A stretch of DNA of 64,000 nt from Hysterium pulicare CBS 123377 (taxonomy: Eukaryota; Ascomycota; Dothideomycetes; Hysteriales; Hysteriaceae), in NCBI GenBank assembly GCA_000467715.1, contig AJFK01000106.1:24430-88429 (forward strand), read 5' to 3'. Made by a program: the position numbers and the translations under genes. Shown here one piece after another: positions 1 through 11,137 of this stretch (position 1 is the stretch's first letter; every line of letters starts with the position of its first letter). Under the pieces are notes generated by a model. It made no database searches. It was not told the DNA's origin and saw only the letters and a list, made by a program, of their open reading frames with translations.

Positions 1-2
1 AG

Positions 3-1303
3 CGCGACGATGGAAGCAGAGAATGGGTTCCACTGAGCGGAATCGTCCTATCTAAAGGTAGAGCTCCCAATATAAAGCTTCAGCAACGTTACGTGCAACT
101 TATCAATGGCCCAGCGAAGATGGCGAGCCCTTGACATGTGCTTCTCTAGGGTACGTGGAACTCTATCAATTCATATCGTGCGTCCCTTAATGCTAACATA
201 TTCAAAGGACTGGCATGAAATGCCTTCCTAACTCTAAACTCCCTCTTTGTAATGGCAACGTTCTCCATGACTGGCACGCCGAAGTCCTCGCCATCCGAGC
301 CTTCAATCGCTTCCTAATTCAAGAATGCTCCGAACTTGCGGCCGCAGGTCTCCAGTCGTCGACTTTCATAAGGCGCCGCAATGGCGCTGAAATCACCGCC
401 GCCGAGTTTCAACCCTTCGCCATAAAAGAAGATGTGGGAATACACATGTACTGCTCCGAAGCACCCTGCGGAGACGCGAGCATGGAGCTGGTCATGGAAG
501 CACAGGAAGATGCAACGCCGTGGCCTATATCTGAGCCTACAATGGTAGCTGATGAGATATCTACTACTACTTCTCTGGGACTTCGCGGTCGCGCCAATTT
601 CTCCCTCCTCGGCCACGTTCGCCTCAAACCCTCCCGCCCCGACGCACCGCCCACCCACAGCAAGTCCTGCGCAGACAAACTCGCCCTATCCCAAGTAACA
701 TCACTCCTGTCATCTCTAACCTCCCTTCTCCTCACGCCTCGAACCGCTTATCTACACACTCTCATTTTACCCGCCTCGCAGCACGTACCAGCCGCTACCA
801 CCCGAGCCTTCTCCTCCACAGGGAGACTGAAAGGAATGGTAGAGGGAGGGCTAGCCGAGAAGTGGAAAAAGCAAGACGGGAGCGGGGACGGAGGGTATAG
901 GTTCAGACCTTTTGAAGTGCAGACTGTGGATAGGGAGTTCATGTACTCCCGCAGAAACGTCACCTCTTCACAAAACCTCGTCCCCTCCAACCTAAGCGCA
1001 GTATACACTCCTCATTTCCAAGAGACACTCATAGGCGGCGTGTTACAAGGACGGAAGCAATTTGATCCAAGGGGCGCGAGCAAGCTTTGTAGGAGGAGTA
1101 TGTGGAGGGCGGTTGTGGATGTTGCTTCATTGTTAGCGATTCCCGCAGTTCTAGAAGCGAGTAGGGGGTTACAGTACAAGGATGTGAAAGGTAGTGAGCT
1201 TTTGGCTCCTAGGAGGATTGTTGAAGGGGATGTTAAGAATCCCCACGGCGTTTTGAAAGGGTGGATGAAGAATGAGGGCGATGAGGAGTTCAGTCTTGAT
1301 TAA
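3..1303 (+). CDS. TAD1: tRNA-specific adenosine deaminase, TAD1 type (5' end outside window)
   Basis: This is an adenosine deaminase of the ADAR/Tad1 family, expected to convert the adenosine next to the anticodon (A37) of tRNA-Ala to inosine. The first part lies left of the window. I join exons 3-57, 120-150 and 208-1303; the joined frame gives CASLGTGMKCLP before the catalytic core, as in the family. The second intron (151-207) has GTACGT and CTAAC signals. The core motif HAE (nt 275-283) supplies a zinc-binding His and the catalytic Glu, PCGD (nt 464-475) supplies a zinc-binding Cys, and a later SKSCADK segment is the likely last ligand. The C-terminal part of the deaminase domain is present and ends at TAA 1301-1303. 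The next gene converges on it, leaving 111 bp between stops. The family call is firm; exact tRNA specificity is from the family. Confidence 0.88.
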
Positions 1304-1414
1304 AACGACTGAGACATGTCAATGAATTACGAATTCAAGAGATGACTTGATCATGAGTTAGATTTCTGCTCTTCCAATGTTCGAATCGCAGCAGTTTTTG
1401 CTAGCGATTCATAC

Positions 1415-3127
1415 TCAATCAACTCCCTCAATCCACCCAGAACCGCTAAATCTGAACCCTGCCCACCGTCCAACCCTGCCTTCCCATCGATCACTCAACA
1501 CCTCAACCACACTCACCATCTCAACTTCTCTCTTCACACTGAACCCGGAATAATAAACCCTCGCATCCTTTTTCCTTCTCGGCAGCCTCGAGACTAGGAG
1601 ATGCAGATCTAGGAAATAAAGGAATGTGGGACCGAGAGCAGGGGCCAAAGGGTTCGATGTGAAGATTGAATGTTGCTGAGTCGGATGAGCTGGTTGTGGT
1701 TGAAGATTCATCGAAAAGGGGTTATCCTTTGATGACGGATGAGTGTCAGAGGTGTTAGTTTGCGGAGGGCGAGGCGTGATGGTGTTGTTGAGGAGAAGGG
1801 TAGTGAGATTATGGGTAAGCGTTAAATGGGTTAAAGAGCGGAGAAACGAGGTTAGAAGATTGTGAGCTATTGAAAAATGATTGGTTATTATAGAATAGAA
1901 AGGTTGAAGAAAGAGATTCTTACCTTGCATGTAGTTACTCTTCAGCAGCGGACTCAAGACTTGGGTGAAACTATCAACAAGAATGAAATCGACCTTCATA
2001 CTCGACTCCTCACCTTCCTTTTCCGAAGGGATAGGGGATGCAGGAGGCGGGATGGCTGTAGACTGGTTCTCTACTGGAGATGGACTCCACTCAAAGAGCA
2101 TCTCGTCATCTTCGTCCTCGCTATCGGCTACTTCCTCTCGTGGCTTCTTATCCAACGGTGCTGTAACAACGGGAACTGGAGGGCGAGGAGACGGCACTTT
2201 CAGCGGTTGTCTACTGGATCTCTCCAGTTCTTCCCTCACTTCTGATATAGCTTCCGCAACTCCGACAAAGTCAAACACACGCATAATCTTGACTCTGTCC
2301 AAGATGCTTGAAGCCAATGCCTCGTCCTCTGGTGCAGACTTGGCGGGTTGCTTGGCCGTGCCTGCGGGTTCATGAAGGCGTTCAGGGGAGGTATCATTTT
2401 GGAGACGGCATAGGATGAGCTCGTATAGTCTGACGACATCAAAATTGCCTGTTGTATCAATGATGGCGATGTGAGATGCTGGATTGGCAAGGAGATGAGA
2501 CGCTAGGAATGAGAGTGAGAGCTTGGAAATATGTTAGAGACGTGACCTAGAAACTGTAAACGGCGCTAAGGGAAATTTGGGTAGAAATAGGACGAAAGCT
2601 AGGATAAACATGACAAGAAGTTGAATATACAGGAGTAGGGGTATTTAGTAAGGCAGTCTCTGACCACTTCAAGCAACAGCAAAGTCTGATCGATTAAAAC
2701 AGAACCTCCATATCTTACCTCGCACTCCTGAATCTAGCCCGAAGTCACGAAACCGAGATAGGAACAGATCAGAGACAAGAGAAAATCGACCTACCCCAGT
2801 CTTACCAACCCCTTTGTCCCCACTCATGCACACCACACCACCCTTCCCTTTTGTGATCCCTCCATTCAATGCCTCGTCAATAGTCTTGATACCACAGCCA
2901 GTCTTCAACTCATCTCGTTTCCTCTTCCTACTTCCGTTGCCGCCTTCAAAGAAAGGTGCCAAAACATCATCTGATAAGCCACCCAAAAGTGACGAAGCAA
3001 GCATCGCCTGTGCGGGAGCCGGTGACTGTGACGGCAAAGGCTGAATTCGAAGCTCGGCTTGTGCCATGATACTGAATTTAGACACAGGCGTTTGTTCACC
3101 GCCGAGATCGGGAAAAAGCCGTTCCAT
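1415..3127 (-). CDS. Rad51/RecA-like ATPase, probable recombination-repair paralog
   Basis: The spliced product is about 460 residues from exons 3127-2795, 2521-1924 and 1866-1415. The N-terminal third has TGCGIKTIDEALNGGI followed by a Walker A motif, GDKGVGKT, which is the layout of RecA/Rad51 cores. After the first intron comes a segment reading HIAIIDTTGNFDVVRLYEL, and later FILVDSFTQVLSPLL, a Walker B-like strand. The C-terminal half is low in recognisable motifs. RecA-family paralogs assist strand exchange in homologous recombination; I cannot say whether this one matches RAD51D, XRCC3, Rad55/57 or another. Intron 1 (2522-2794, 273 nt) is long for this genome and might hide a small exon. 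The start at 3127 is the first ATG in frame; a second ATG lies 20 codons later. The Rad51-like call rests on the Walker A context. Confidence 0.7.
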
Positions 3128-4084
3128 ACGTAAAAAAGGAGGTGCTGTAAACGTGAACCATTGGTACTATGAACCCAGAAATAGCTGGTGGAGAGTCGGG
3201 CCTATGCCTGGTGCGATTGATGTTTCATGGGTGTGGATATCGATTTAGGCTTGGCATTCGGGGATCTCAAATTGCCTACTCCGAAGTATTAACCGGACTT
3301 GTGGTACGCGTACGGTATAGGATGCTTTGCTAGGAAATAGTTAAGACGTATGCCGAGCTTTCGTGTGCCGTTGATTGTGTGAGATAACGAAGATAGGAGA
3401 GCGGTGATCGTGATGGTGACGTCGTGAGATTAAGCTTCAAAACCTTGAAATCGCTCTAAGATTCAAAGTTCTGAGAACATTGCCAATGCCTCCCTGCAAG
3501 GAACACTGACTCCAAAACGCCATTGACGAAGTTGGATCACGTCGAAACAAATTTAACACACAGTCTGCCATATGTTTTTTGTAGAGCCTATCAATCGAGT
3601 ACTAGTCCCCCTTGCATCCTCCCCGTGGACTAACCTCAACGGCTCTCCCAATCTCCTCCAACAGTCGTAAAGAAAAAGGTTTGATGATGACCCATTAGGA
3701 ACTCTTCCCAGACCCGCATGCGATGACGCCCCAAACTACAATATCCAGCCCGTAGCAAAGAGAACATCCCAAACTCATTTTCCCAATCTGCGCCTCTAGT
3801 TCGCCCAGTGCGCGTGTGTGCAGAGACGAAGATGTTAACATGACAAAGGAGAAATGCATGGTGTTTGTGTTTAAGTTGGTACTCATGAAGGTAATTGTGC
3901 CGCCGTTCCTATGATATGAGGTCCGCATTAGGGGACGTTTCAGTGTACTTCTTTGCTAGGCACTGTTAACTGCGCGCTCGGCACACATTTCAGCAGGACA
4001 AAGTAAACATTGTCCTCCCTCCAATCCAATGTCATGATACCCAATACCGTTTCGTGTCTTTAACTCATAGCAAAAAGTGATACT
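3128..4084. other. Spacer between the Rad51-like gene and PAL1
   Basis: About 950 bp lie between the start of the Rad51-like gene and the stop of PAL1. Short open frames on both strands, the longest 77 codons (3695-3928, minus), show no known domain and no convincing splice partners. I see no RNA gene or repeat. Confidence 0.5.
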
Positions 4085-5994
4085 CTATGGAAGGGGTCGC
4101 TCAGGTCGCGCCCTCTTTCCGCCTTTGAGACTCTTTACTCGCTGGAGAAAGCCACCATTGGATTTTCCACCATCCTGTGCGTCGGCACTATCAGCCGTCA
4201 TTGATCGGACCAAGCCATTGCCTCGCAACGGTGACGTGGGCGACTTGATAGGCTGAGAAAAGCCTTCATTGTTCCCGGTTTCGGCGACCTTGATTGCTGC
4301 TCCCTTTTTCTCGTAGGCTTCGTCGTAGTCGTCGAAGAATGGGTTCGATTCGTTCATCTTCGCAGTTCCTCCTGCGCTTTGAGGGCCTTTGGATGGGACT
4401 TCAGGTGGGCTACCAGGCGTCCGTTGTCCATAGGCACCGCTAGGCCATCGTGACTCAGGGCTCATGATGCGCGGATTGCCGTCACCGAATCCACGGCGGG
4501 GCTGGGAAATACCGCGAATTCGCTGTGCAATAGACTTTTTACGCCCGAGACCGCCATTCTGAAGAGCAGCGGCTTCATTCTCAGATTCGCGGCGTTGGAT
4601 GGCTGTGCGGGAAGCTGGTGCCCCTTCGAGGAAAGTAGAGGTTCCTAAACCATAAGTCTCTTCTCCGTGAACTGGTTCAACACGGTCCTTCGGGTTGAAA
4701 GAGATTGAGCGGTCCATCTCAGGCCTCTTCTTAACAAAATCGTTCTCTGCCCTAGTCGTTGCATAATCCGTGAAGCCTTCAGCACCCAGTCCATGAAATT
4801 TCTCGAGATCAATGTTTTTGTTGACAGGGCCAGCGCCTCCGAGGGCATTGTTCGCCGAATTCACGGGGAATGCTTGCATGGGTGCACGGTGATCCTTTCG
4901 TCGGTTACGGTGAGGATTGCACGCGTCAAAGGGTCCATCATGATGGAACACTGGGGAAAACGTTAGCCATATTTGATAGAATCGCTGGTGTCCTGCTCAC
5001 AGCTTGGTCCATAAATGCCAGAAACGTCCAACTTGTCGATGAGATCAAGGCCATTTGGCTTTCTAATCTTTCCAGAACGGGATTTTCCATCTCGAGCTTT
5101 GGCGTCTCTATCCTTGCGGCGTTCCCTACGCTTTCGCTCTTCCTCCGGATCCAAAGAGCCCTTATCGATCATTGATGATTCAGAGTTGCGTCTTGGACGG
5201 CGGTTTTCCCTTCTGTCCGGGCTACCGTGGGGTCCTTTCAGTCCGGGAGGGCCTCTCGGTCGTGGCGGTCCTCGTGATCTATCACCACCAAGTCTCTTGT
5301 CCTCCTCAGATCGCGATGGTCGATGGCCTTGTGGACCTAAGGTTCCTGATCGCCCTGGGGGAACACGTGGAGGAGCTGCTGCTTATCAGTCAGGTTTGGT
5401 GCTTATGGGACAATGGCAACTTTACGAACCATTCTGCTCGGACTTGTCATCGAGCGTGAGGTTTTTCTGAGCAGACGGATAGTTAGCAAACAGCTTCGCG
5501 AAATGTTGGAATTTCGACTCCATGGCGCGTTCGAGTGTCAAAACAAAGGAGGAAAGGAAGGAGTCGGTGAAAAGACGCAATTTGTACGACAATATCGGCC
5601 TTATCTGGAACCTTGCGTTATGAGGGGCAGGGGGTCGACCTACGAAGAGTTCCTCTGCGCTGGGACCAAACGTCGATTTCTTGGGCGAATCTTTCATTGT
5701 AGCAGACATGTCGACCAATCGGGGCGAACTTGGGGGTTCCTCAGCAGCTGCAAGAAAGGGGTTTCTCGATTGAGGGCGGCCACCGCTGGTGGGGGTGTTG
5801 GGCGAGGGGGAAGGGAAAGCGGGAGAGGCAGCTCTGTTGCGAAAAGGGTTGTTGGAGGAAAGATTGAGAGTGAGGCCAGGAGAGGGCCGGCGGTCTGAAT
5901 TTGACGCGATGGGTATTCAGCGTTTTCGTCACAGGCAACGTACTTGAAACGGAGCGAAAAGGGCCTTACCTGGCATTGACGGCTCAGCAATCAT
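4085..5994 (-). CDS. PAL1: Pal1 family cell-morphology/endocytic protein
   Basis: Five exons (5994-5970, 5894-5644, 5466-5430, 5381-5001, 4950-4085) give 519 residues. The family signature LFHHDGPFDACNPHRNR is built across the last intron, with the split codon completing a Leu. The N-terminal half is Pro/Arg-rich with HRPSRSEEDK and a charged stretch before LIDKLDVSGIYGPS. Three NPF motifs (in SNNPFRN, SRNPFLA and ESNPFFDD) are visible; such motifs bind EH domains of endocytic coat proteins. Pal1 proteins act at the cell cortex in polarity (S. pombe) and early endocytic patches (S. cerevisiae). The 25-nt first exon is placed by a GTAAGG donor and matching phase. Intron 2 has GTAGGT, GCTAAC and CAG. 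Intron 3 (48 nt, donor GTTCGT) is the weakest junction. The gene faces away from MED31. Confidence 0.9.
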
Positions 5995-7099
5995 GTTGGA
6001 GCCACTCGCTCTTATCCTTGCTGCCACACCCAATCAAACAAGATAAGAGCAGGGAGCTCAGGGAGGTTGGGCGAGTCGGTCGTCTGGTGAGAGAAGTATT
6101 GGGTCGGCAAGAATTGGGGGCAAATCCTGTTTGCTTAGCGACAGGAATGAAGGTGAGCTAAAAGCGATATGCTGCCCTGTTTCGTATGTGGTATGCTTGG
6201 TGGAAAGGATGCTGCAGGAGAAGATGGCGGTTTAATGCACCCAGGCAGGCCGGCGAGGGACCAGCGCAGGTATATATATATACAGCGACAAAAGTATTCA
6301 CACGGAGGGGAGAGGCGTGGGCAGGGAGCGATCTTTGTTTTTGAACCAAGGCCTGCAAGCGTGGACGAGGTCGCGGAGAAGGGTGCCCAGGTGGTGGCTG
6401 CGGTTCCTGTCGACTGTGTCGTATTGGAGAGGGCTAGCAGCTGACTACAACGAGCAGCAGCGATGGCCATTCGCGGAGTCACGCCGGTGGTTTTAGCAGC
6501 ATCTGTAGAGAGACGATGCACCTTCATTCAGCTCAGGTCTGTCTCCAATTCACGCGTTTTTGCAGGGCCTGGCCTCATTGTTGCTACGTTGACGCAGGGG
6601 CTCCAGAGACAACCGCAGCGGGGCCTGACTGACGCCGCGAGTGTCCAGCAGCACCACGTCGCAAAGACAGGCTGCCCCAGCTCACAGACTGCCACAAGAA
6701 ACAGCAAACATCGGCTGTCGCAATTCACTGCTGTTATTCTCCGTATTCAAGCAAGCCGGCCGCCTTCGCGCACCACCTGATCTCAGCGCAGGGCTTGGCG
6801 CACCGAGTCTGAGTTGCGTGCCGTCACCGCAATTGCTGTGCCTGTTAGCCGCCCCCGCAAACGCAATTCATAGTTCATCCCGAGGTCGCTAGCCTTCCAC
6901 TTCTGCTGCAAGCTGGAGACCCTGGGCCGCCGACCGCCTCTAAATCCCCGTCCGAGGCCTGGCTGCAACCCTAATTCACAATTCCTGCGACCACACATCC
7001 ACGTGCAAGCCAAAGGGCTTTCAAGAAGGTTGCGAGACTATCGAAAGAGGTCTATTTTGGGCCCTCCCGCCCTGCAAACAATCCATTTCTCCCGCAGCC
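5995..7099. promoter_or_regulatory. Divergent intergenic region PAL1/MED31
   Basis: This 1.1-kb spacer holds the upstream regions of two divergent genes. It contains a short (TA)6 run at 6271-6282. Open frames in it are short, overlap in several frames and lack domain character. I mark no specific binding sites. Confidence 0.5.
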
Positions 7100-7573
7100 A
7101 TGACCGACACATCGGTGCCTGGCCCTGTTGCTGAGCCGCACTATGGTGGATACACCCGGTTCGAACTGGAGCTTGAGGTCAGTCCTAACTCGACGTCACT
7201 CTCTGTCTCCCCCTTTTCCACTCATCTTACTCAATTCCTAGTTTGTGCAATGTCTTGCGAATCCCGCCTATCTCAATCATCTTGCGACCCAGAAGCTGCT
7301 TGATACCACGGAATTCGTCGCCTATCTTGACTACCTTCAGTACTTCAAACAGCCAAAGTACTCAAGGTATCTCCAGTATGGACTTTCCTCTTCGAGCAAA
7401 ACACCAAGCGAAAGGATCGGGACGACTGATGCTGATGCAGATACCCTGGTCCCACCCTCCGGGCGCTAGAATTGCTTCAGCAGGAGCAATTCCGAAAAGA
7501 CATTCTCAACCCTAACTTAATCCACCATATGATGCAGGAGGGTATCAAAGCCGCCACAGCTGAACGACCATGA
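7100..7573 (+). CDS. MED31: Mediator complex subunit 31 (Soh1)
   Basis: Three exons (7100-7177, 7242-7375, 7441-7573) encode 114 residues, the usual size of the conserved MED31 core. Exon 2 starts with FVQCLANPAYLNHLA and continues with LDYLQYFKQPKYSRYL; the second splice completes a Gln codon and leads into YPGPTLRALELLQQEQFR, which is the family block in the right order. MED31 sits in the middle module of Mediator and helps link activators with RNA polymerase II in the nucleus. The short C-terminal tail (PNLIHHMMQEGIKAATAERP) is typical of fungal forms. Donors GTCAGT and GTATGG and acceptors TAG and CAG are consistent in phase. The next gene, RPC11, converges with it from the right. Confidence 0.96.
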
Positions 7574-8315
7574 TCTCTCAAACATGTCTCTGTAGATTCC
7601 ATTTGAGCTTTGCATTAGCGAGGAGTAATTGTGGTCTTATTTCTCACGGCTCTGGCGAATTCAGCCGCAAAACGGGTGCGAATCTCGTATGATCGACATC
7701 AATGCAAGGCACTTAAGTAAGGCTTTCCCCATTCGGATTTCCGTATTCTTAGCGGCCTCTTTTGGGATGGATTTTGTCTTGATTGAAAATTCGAAATCAA
7801 GCATCCATTCCTTCATTTGAACAGCTGTGCACATGGAATAGGACGGAGTAAGGTATATTCGGAAATATGCCTTTCGAAGAATTATATCCGACCATGTAGT
7901 ATAATAGTTGATGATTCCAAGATCCATGCCTTTCATCGAGTATGACTCCCGCAACACCCCTCGTTAAAGCTCTATTCGACCGGCATACTAATACTTGGGA
8001 GCTTTCGAACTCGTTAAAGGGCCTTAATTGCCCACGATGTCTGCACTATCATTTCCTCGCTGACCCTGTCCGGAAAAGTCAAAAATACTTGAATTTCCTT
8101 CACAATGTTAAATCTCAGGCACACAACAAAACACGAATCATACTCTCAGCACTTAGGTAGACGGTTTAAGGCAGCTGCATTCCATCGGAAATATATCATT
8201 CAAAGGTTTAAAACATTCAGATTCCGGGTATCTTCCGTCTAAGATTGACCAATGACTCCAGCAGACCCCATGATATTGCGCCATTCACATGCACTAGAAC
8301 GCCTCTTGCCGCGAA
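7574..8315. other. Convergent spacer MED31/RPC11
   Basis: About 740 bp lie between two convergent stop codons, probably 3' untranslated sequence plus spacer. The open frames here are below 100 codons and have no recognisable domain. I see no repeat or RNA gene. Confidence 0.5.
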
Positions 8316-8865
8316 CTACTCTCTCCATTCTTTCGCGCACTTTGTACACTGCAAATCCATTAGTATATTCACTTCGAGACTGAGAACTCCTCGCATAATC
8401 GTCCTCGATATGATGGCCGTACCTTGTAGAAGGCCGTCATAGGCTCATCCGCACTTCGAATCTGCAGCATATAGTAGAATGCCGTACCATTCCTGCACTT
8501 CTCATTCGGACATTGCACTGCGAGCCTCGTCAGCATCCACCTCAAATTGCCCAGAGTTCGATATCGTTGTCCATACCATTTGTTTTGTCGACGTTATCCC
8601 AAGCACCTTTACCACCCAGAATATCCTCGACTTCTTTCTTCTTCATTGGTTTGCGCTCATAGTATCGCTTGTCAATCACCATCTGGTAGGGACACGTGCG
8701 GCATTCGAAGCGGTTCGTACCAGCTACATCTTCCATGGAGGGATCTTCGTGGCTAATAGTAGCAATCGTGAGCATGTTACTGCATTGTGGGCAGACTGGG
8801 TTTCTCATTAGTTGAATGAGGCTTTTCCAGTTGCGTAAAATGCGGCGAAACTTACAGAGCAACAT
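8316..8865 (-). CDS. RPC11: RNA polymerase III subunit RPC11 (Rpc10/POLR3K)
   Basis: Four exons (8865-8856, 8795-8577, 8517-8423, 8348-8316) give 118 residues. The first exon is only 10 nt and encodes M-L-L plus one base; splicing completes FCPQCSNMLTI, the N-terminal zinc ribbon. The middle reads TNRFECRTCPYQ and KRYYERKPMKKKEVEDILGG. The second zinc ribbon is built from exons 3 and 4: VQCPNEKC, then QIRSADEPMTAFYKCTKCAKEW. The RSADEPMT block is the TFIIS-like acidic hairpin (Asp-Glu) that supports RNA cleavage by Pol III. The subunit is needed for termination and reinitiation on tRNA and 5S genes. The family is usually near 108-110 residues; the extra residues lie just after the first ribbon. 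Every splice keeps the frame. Confidence 0.96.
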
Positions 8866-9292
8866 GTTTACTCGACCCAAAGTGAGAATCTGAAAGCGTT
8901 CGTTGAGTTTTTGTCGAGTTGTCGAGATGCCAAAAATTAATGCAGGGTTCGGCGGGGCTGCACTTTCAACCTCCGGTGCGTAGTGAATCGCCTCAGCCAC
9001 AGCGACACGCCCGCACTCTCACCTGAACACCTGAAACACGCGCGTCGGGCTGCTTAGCTGGCAGATATGCTCACTCTACTCCTCAACTTTTGAATCTACC
9101 TACTCGAAAAGTCTCACGATCGCTCGGAGAAAGTAGCGGTGACCGCCTTGAGCTGAGAAACACCCCGCTTCAGTCACGAAATCACAGATATCATCGTGGG
9201 AAACATTTCTTAGGAGTTCAAACACCTCGAGGGCGTTAGGACTATTAGTTGGAGTCTCGATTCCAGGATAGGATTAGGGAAGGTTTGGCATT
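8866..9292. promoter_or_regulatory. Divergent spacer RPC11/ankyrin gene
   Basis: These 427 bp separate two divergent start codons and must contain both promoters. I see no distinct motif that I can assign. Confidence 0.5.
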
Positions 9293-10068
9293 ATGGCGGA
9301 CGAGGAGGTATATATGACTTCCTTCATCCACCGAGATTTCTTAAAAACTAATAACCAATTCCCAGGGCGCTTCTCCCCGAGAACTTATACTCGAAGCATG
9401 TCGTCGAAACAACACCTCGTTACTCGAAGAAACTATAGCAGACCTGTCCGCGGCAGCGAAGAAGTCGGGGAAGAAAGCCGCGGAGTATGTTGCGGAAACA
9501 CTGAATAAAGCTTACGATGGTGTGGGCAATGGTTGCTTACATGTGGCTGCAACTTACGGAAGTTGTAAGTACTGGTATCCTACACTTTGTCACTTGCACA
9601 GACATTGCGGATAAGAATTGAAGAGAAGATGAACCAAGAGAGTCATCCGCATGGCGCAGATCTCCCAACTTTGGCTTCGTTACGGTATCACTATGACTGC
9701 ATACTAATCCACATTCAATAGACGAAGTTCTCGACATCCTCCTCGACCAAGAAGGTCTCGAGATCGACGAGATCGACCGCATGGAAAAAGACACACCTCT
9801 TCACAAAGCCGTGCGCTACGTCAACTCCCTAGATAAGCGCGAATGGGAGTCTGCCGGACATCCGATAGTCGAAATCCTGCTTGATGCAGGTTGCGATCCC
9901 AGGATACGAAACAAAGCTAAGCTGAAGCCTGTCGAGCTGGTGGACCCGCGAAATACAGATCTCAGGAGCATATTACAGAAAGGAGAGTTTGCAATGACGG
10001 CTGGTGATGATGTGGTGCAAGAGGACGACGATGAGGGACCTACGGGAAGTGCGAGTGATAGCGATTGA
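9293..10068 (+). CDS. Small ankyrin-repeat protein, YGL242C type
   Basis: Exons 9293-9307, 9366-9564 and 9722-10068 give 186 residues. The first exon is 15 nt (MADEE), joined to GASPRELILEACRRNNTSLL. Two ankyrin repeats follow: NGCLHVAATYGSYEVLDILL, and DTPLHKAVRY with GHPIVEILLDAGCDPRIRNK. The tail is acidic (DDVVQEDDDEG). The order of an N-terminal helix, ankyrin repeats and acidic tail is like the yeast YGL242C group, whose molecular function is not known to me. Ankyrin repeats bind other proteins. Intron 1 has GTATAT and an ACTAATAAC branch region; intron 2 has GTAAGT and TAG. The ankyrin call is firm, and the YGL242C relation is from general layout only. Confidence 0.82.
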
Positions 10069-10229
10069 AGCTTTGGTGGGAGTTAGAGCTGGCAAAACTA
10101 TGTATAGAGGTGAACAAGGCGTTGAGTGGTTGCGGGTAGCTGGGCTACAAATCGGATTTCAGGCATTTGGTTCTTCAGATTCCCCATCTTGGAGACCTTG
10201 AAATCGAGCAGCGTCATTGGGGCGGTATG

Positions 10230-10613
10230 TTAGTCATCGAGATGTACATGATGCGGACAATCATAACCGAGTAGGGAATATGCAGGCAACTTTGCTCCAA
10301 TCTTCGGAGTTGTTCTGAATCGAGTTTCATCACTGTCGAGGCCATTAAACTGCTGAGCCTCACATGTCACCCACCACCCAGTAGCGTCTTCTTCAGCATG
10401 CAAAGGCTCTACCGTCTTGCATTTTCCATAGCGTCCATGCCGTTCCGCATAACAGCCAATGTCTCCGCTGCTTGGTCCTCCATCTTCAGAGCAATCTTCT
10501 CCCATGGCAATATTCATTCCGAGGCCCTTATCCGCAGAAAACCTGACTCCCGCCCGATATTCGCAGTCGTCTTTAATCCATAGCCTAGCCAGATTCAATC
10601 CCACATACTCCCA
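10230..10613 (-). other. Open frame directly behind the SF3B5 stop codon
   Basis: Reading on from the SF3B5 stop (TGA, 10614-10616) in the same frame, there is no further stop for 127 codons, until TAA at 10230-10232. There is no ATG near its beginning; the first possible start codon is GTG at 10604. The translation contains NIAMGEDCSEDGGPSSGDIG and EDATGWWVTCEAQ and has six Cys, which looks more protein-like than most chance frames. It could be 3' untranslated sequence of SF3B5, a C-terminal extension by stop readthrough or alternative splicing, or an exon of an unrecognised gene. I do not recognise a family. Confidence 0.25.
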
Positions 10614-10921
10614 TCAATCCTGCACCTATTGAACCTAGTCAGCCCCATCCTTTCCGGCCACTCTCTCTAATCACTCACCTCAGGCGGTTTCCCGACGGGC
10701 TGAATCATCTTATCAATAAGCGCGGCTCGCAATTTCTCCCTCGGCTGTCCCAATCCAATCGCCATGTACTGCAACATGGGCGGGTGTCCGATATAGCTGG
10801 AATAAGAGTCGCGCGCGATGTTGGACGTCCATTCGAACTTCGTCGTGTCGGCGTGTCCGGTGCCGACGTAGCGGGCTTGGAGGGCTTCGAGCTGTTGTTG
10901 GGCGCGGAGTTTGTCGGCCAT
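10614..10921 (-). CDS. SF3B5: Splicing factor 3b subunit 5 (SF3b10/Ysf3)
   Basis: Exon 10921-10679 followed by exon 10625-10614 encodes 84 residues, close to the 86 of animal SF3B5. The core reads LEALQARYVGTGHADTTKFEW, then NIARDSYSSYIGHPPMLQY and LIDKMIQPVGKPPE, which is the family along its whole length. The protein is a small subunit of the SF3b part of U2 snRNP and helps the complex hold the branch-site region. The short last exon adds only Val-Gln-Asp before TGA; its donor is GTGAGT and its acceptor TAG. If the intron were retained the protein would end four codons later. The gene is divergent from the next gene on the right by 216 bp. Confidence 0.94.
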
Positions 10922-11137
10922 TGTGGGTGGGAGGTTTAGGATATTGGGAGCGTTTGGGTTGCTGTTGAAGTTTTGGTTCGAAGGCAAAAGTGAAGATGAA
11001 GTTAAAGATCGGATGACTAAGCATCGAGATATTATCAACCTTCACAGATCTACGGAGCTATCATCCTTCTCACGAAGTCGCAACTCATATCTCTACGCAT
11101 TGTATACTCAGAAATTCCAAAAAAAGATAAGCTCGCA

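Noticed and set aside
1370-1400. GTTCGAATC, a tRNA B-box-like sequence
   Set aside because: Flanking bases do not form a T-arm stem and no A box precedes it; it lies in the spacer between two convergent genes.
3695-3928. Minus-strand frame of 77 codons between the Rad51-like gene and PAL1
   Set aside because: No recognisable family, no splice partners, and low-complexity neighbours.
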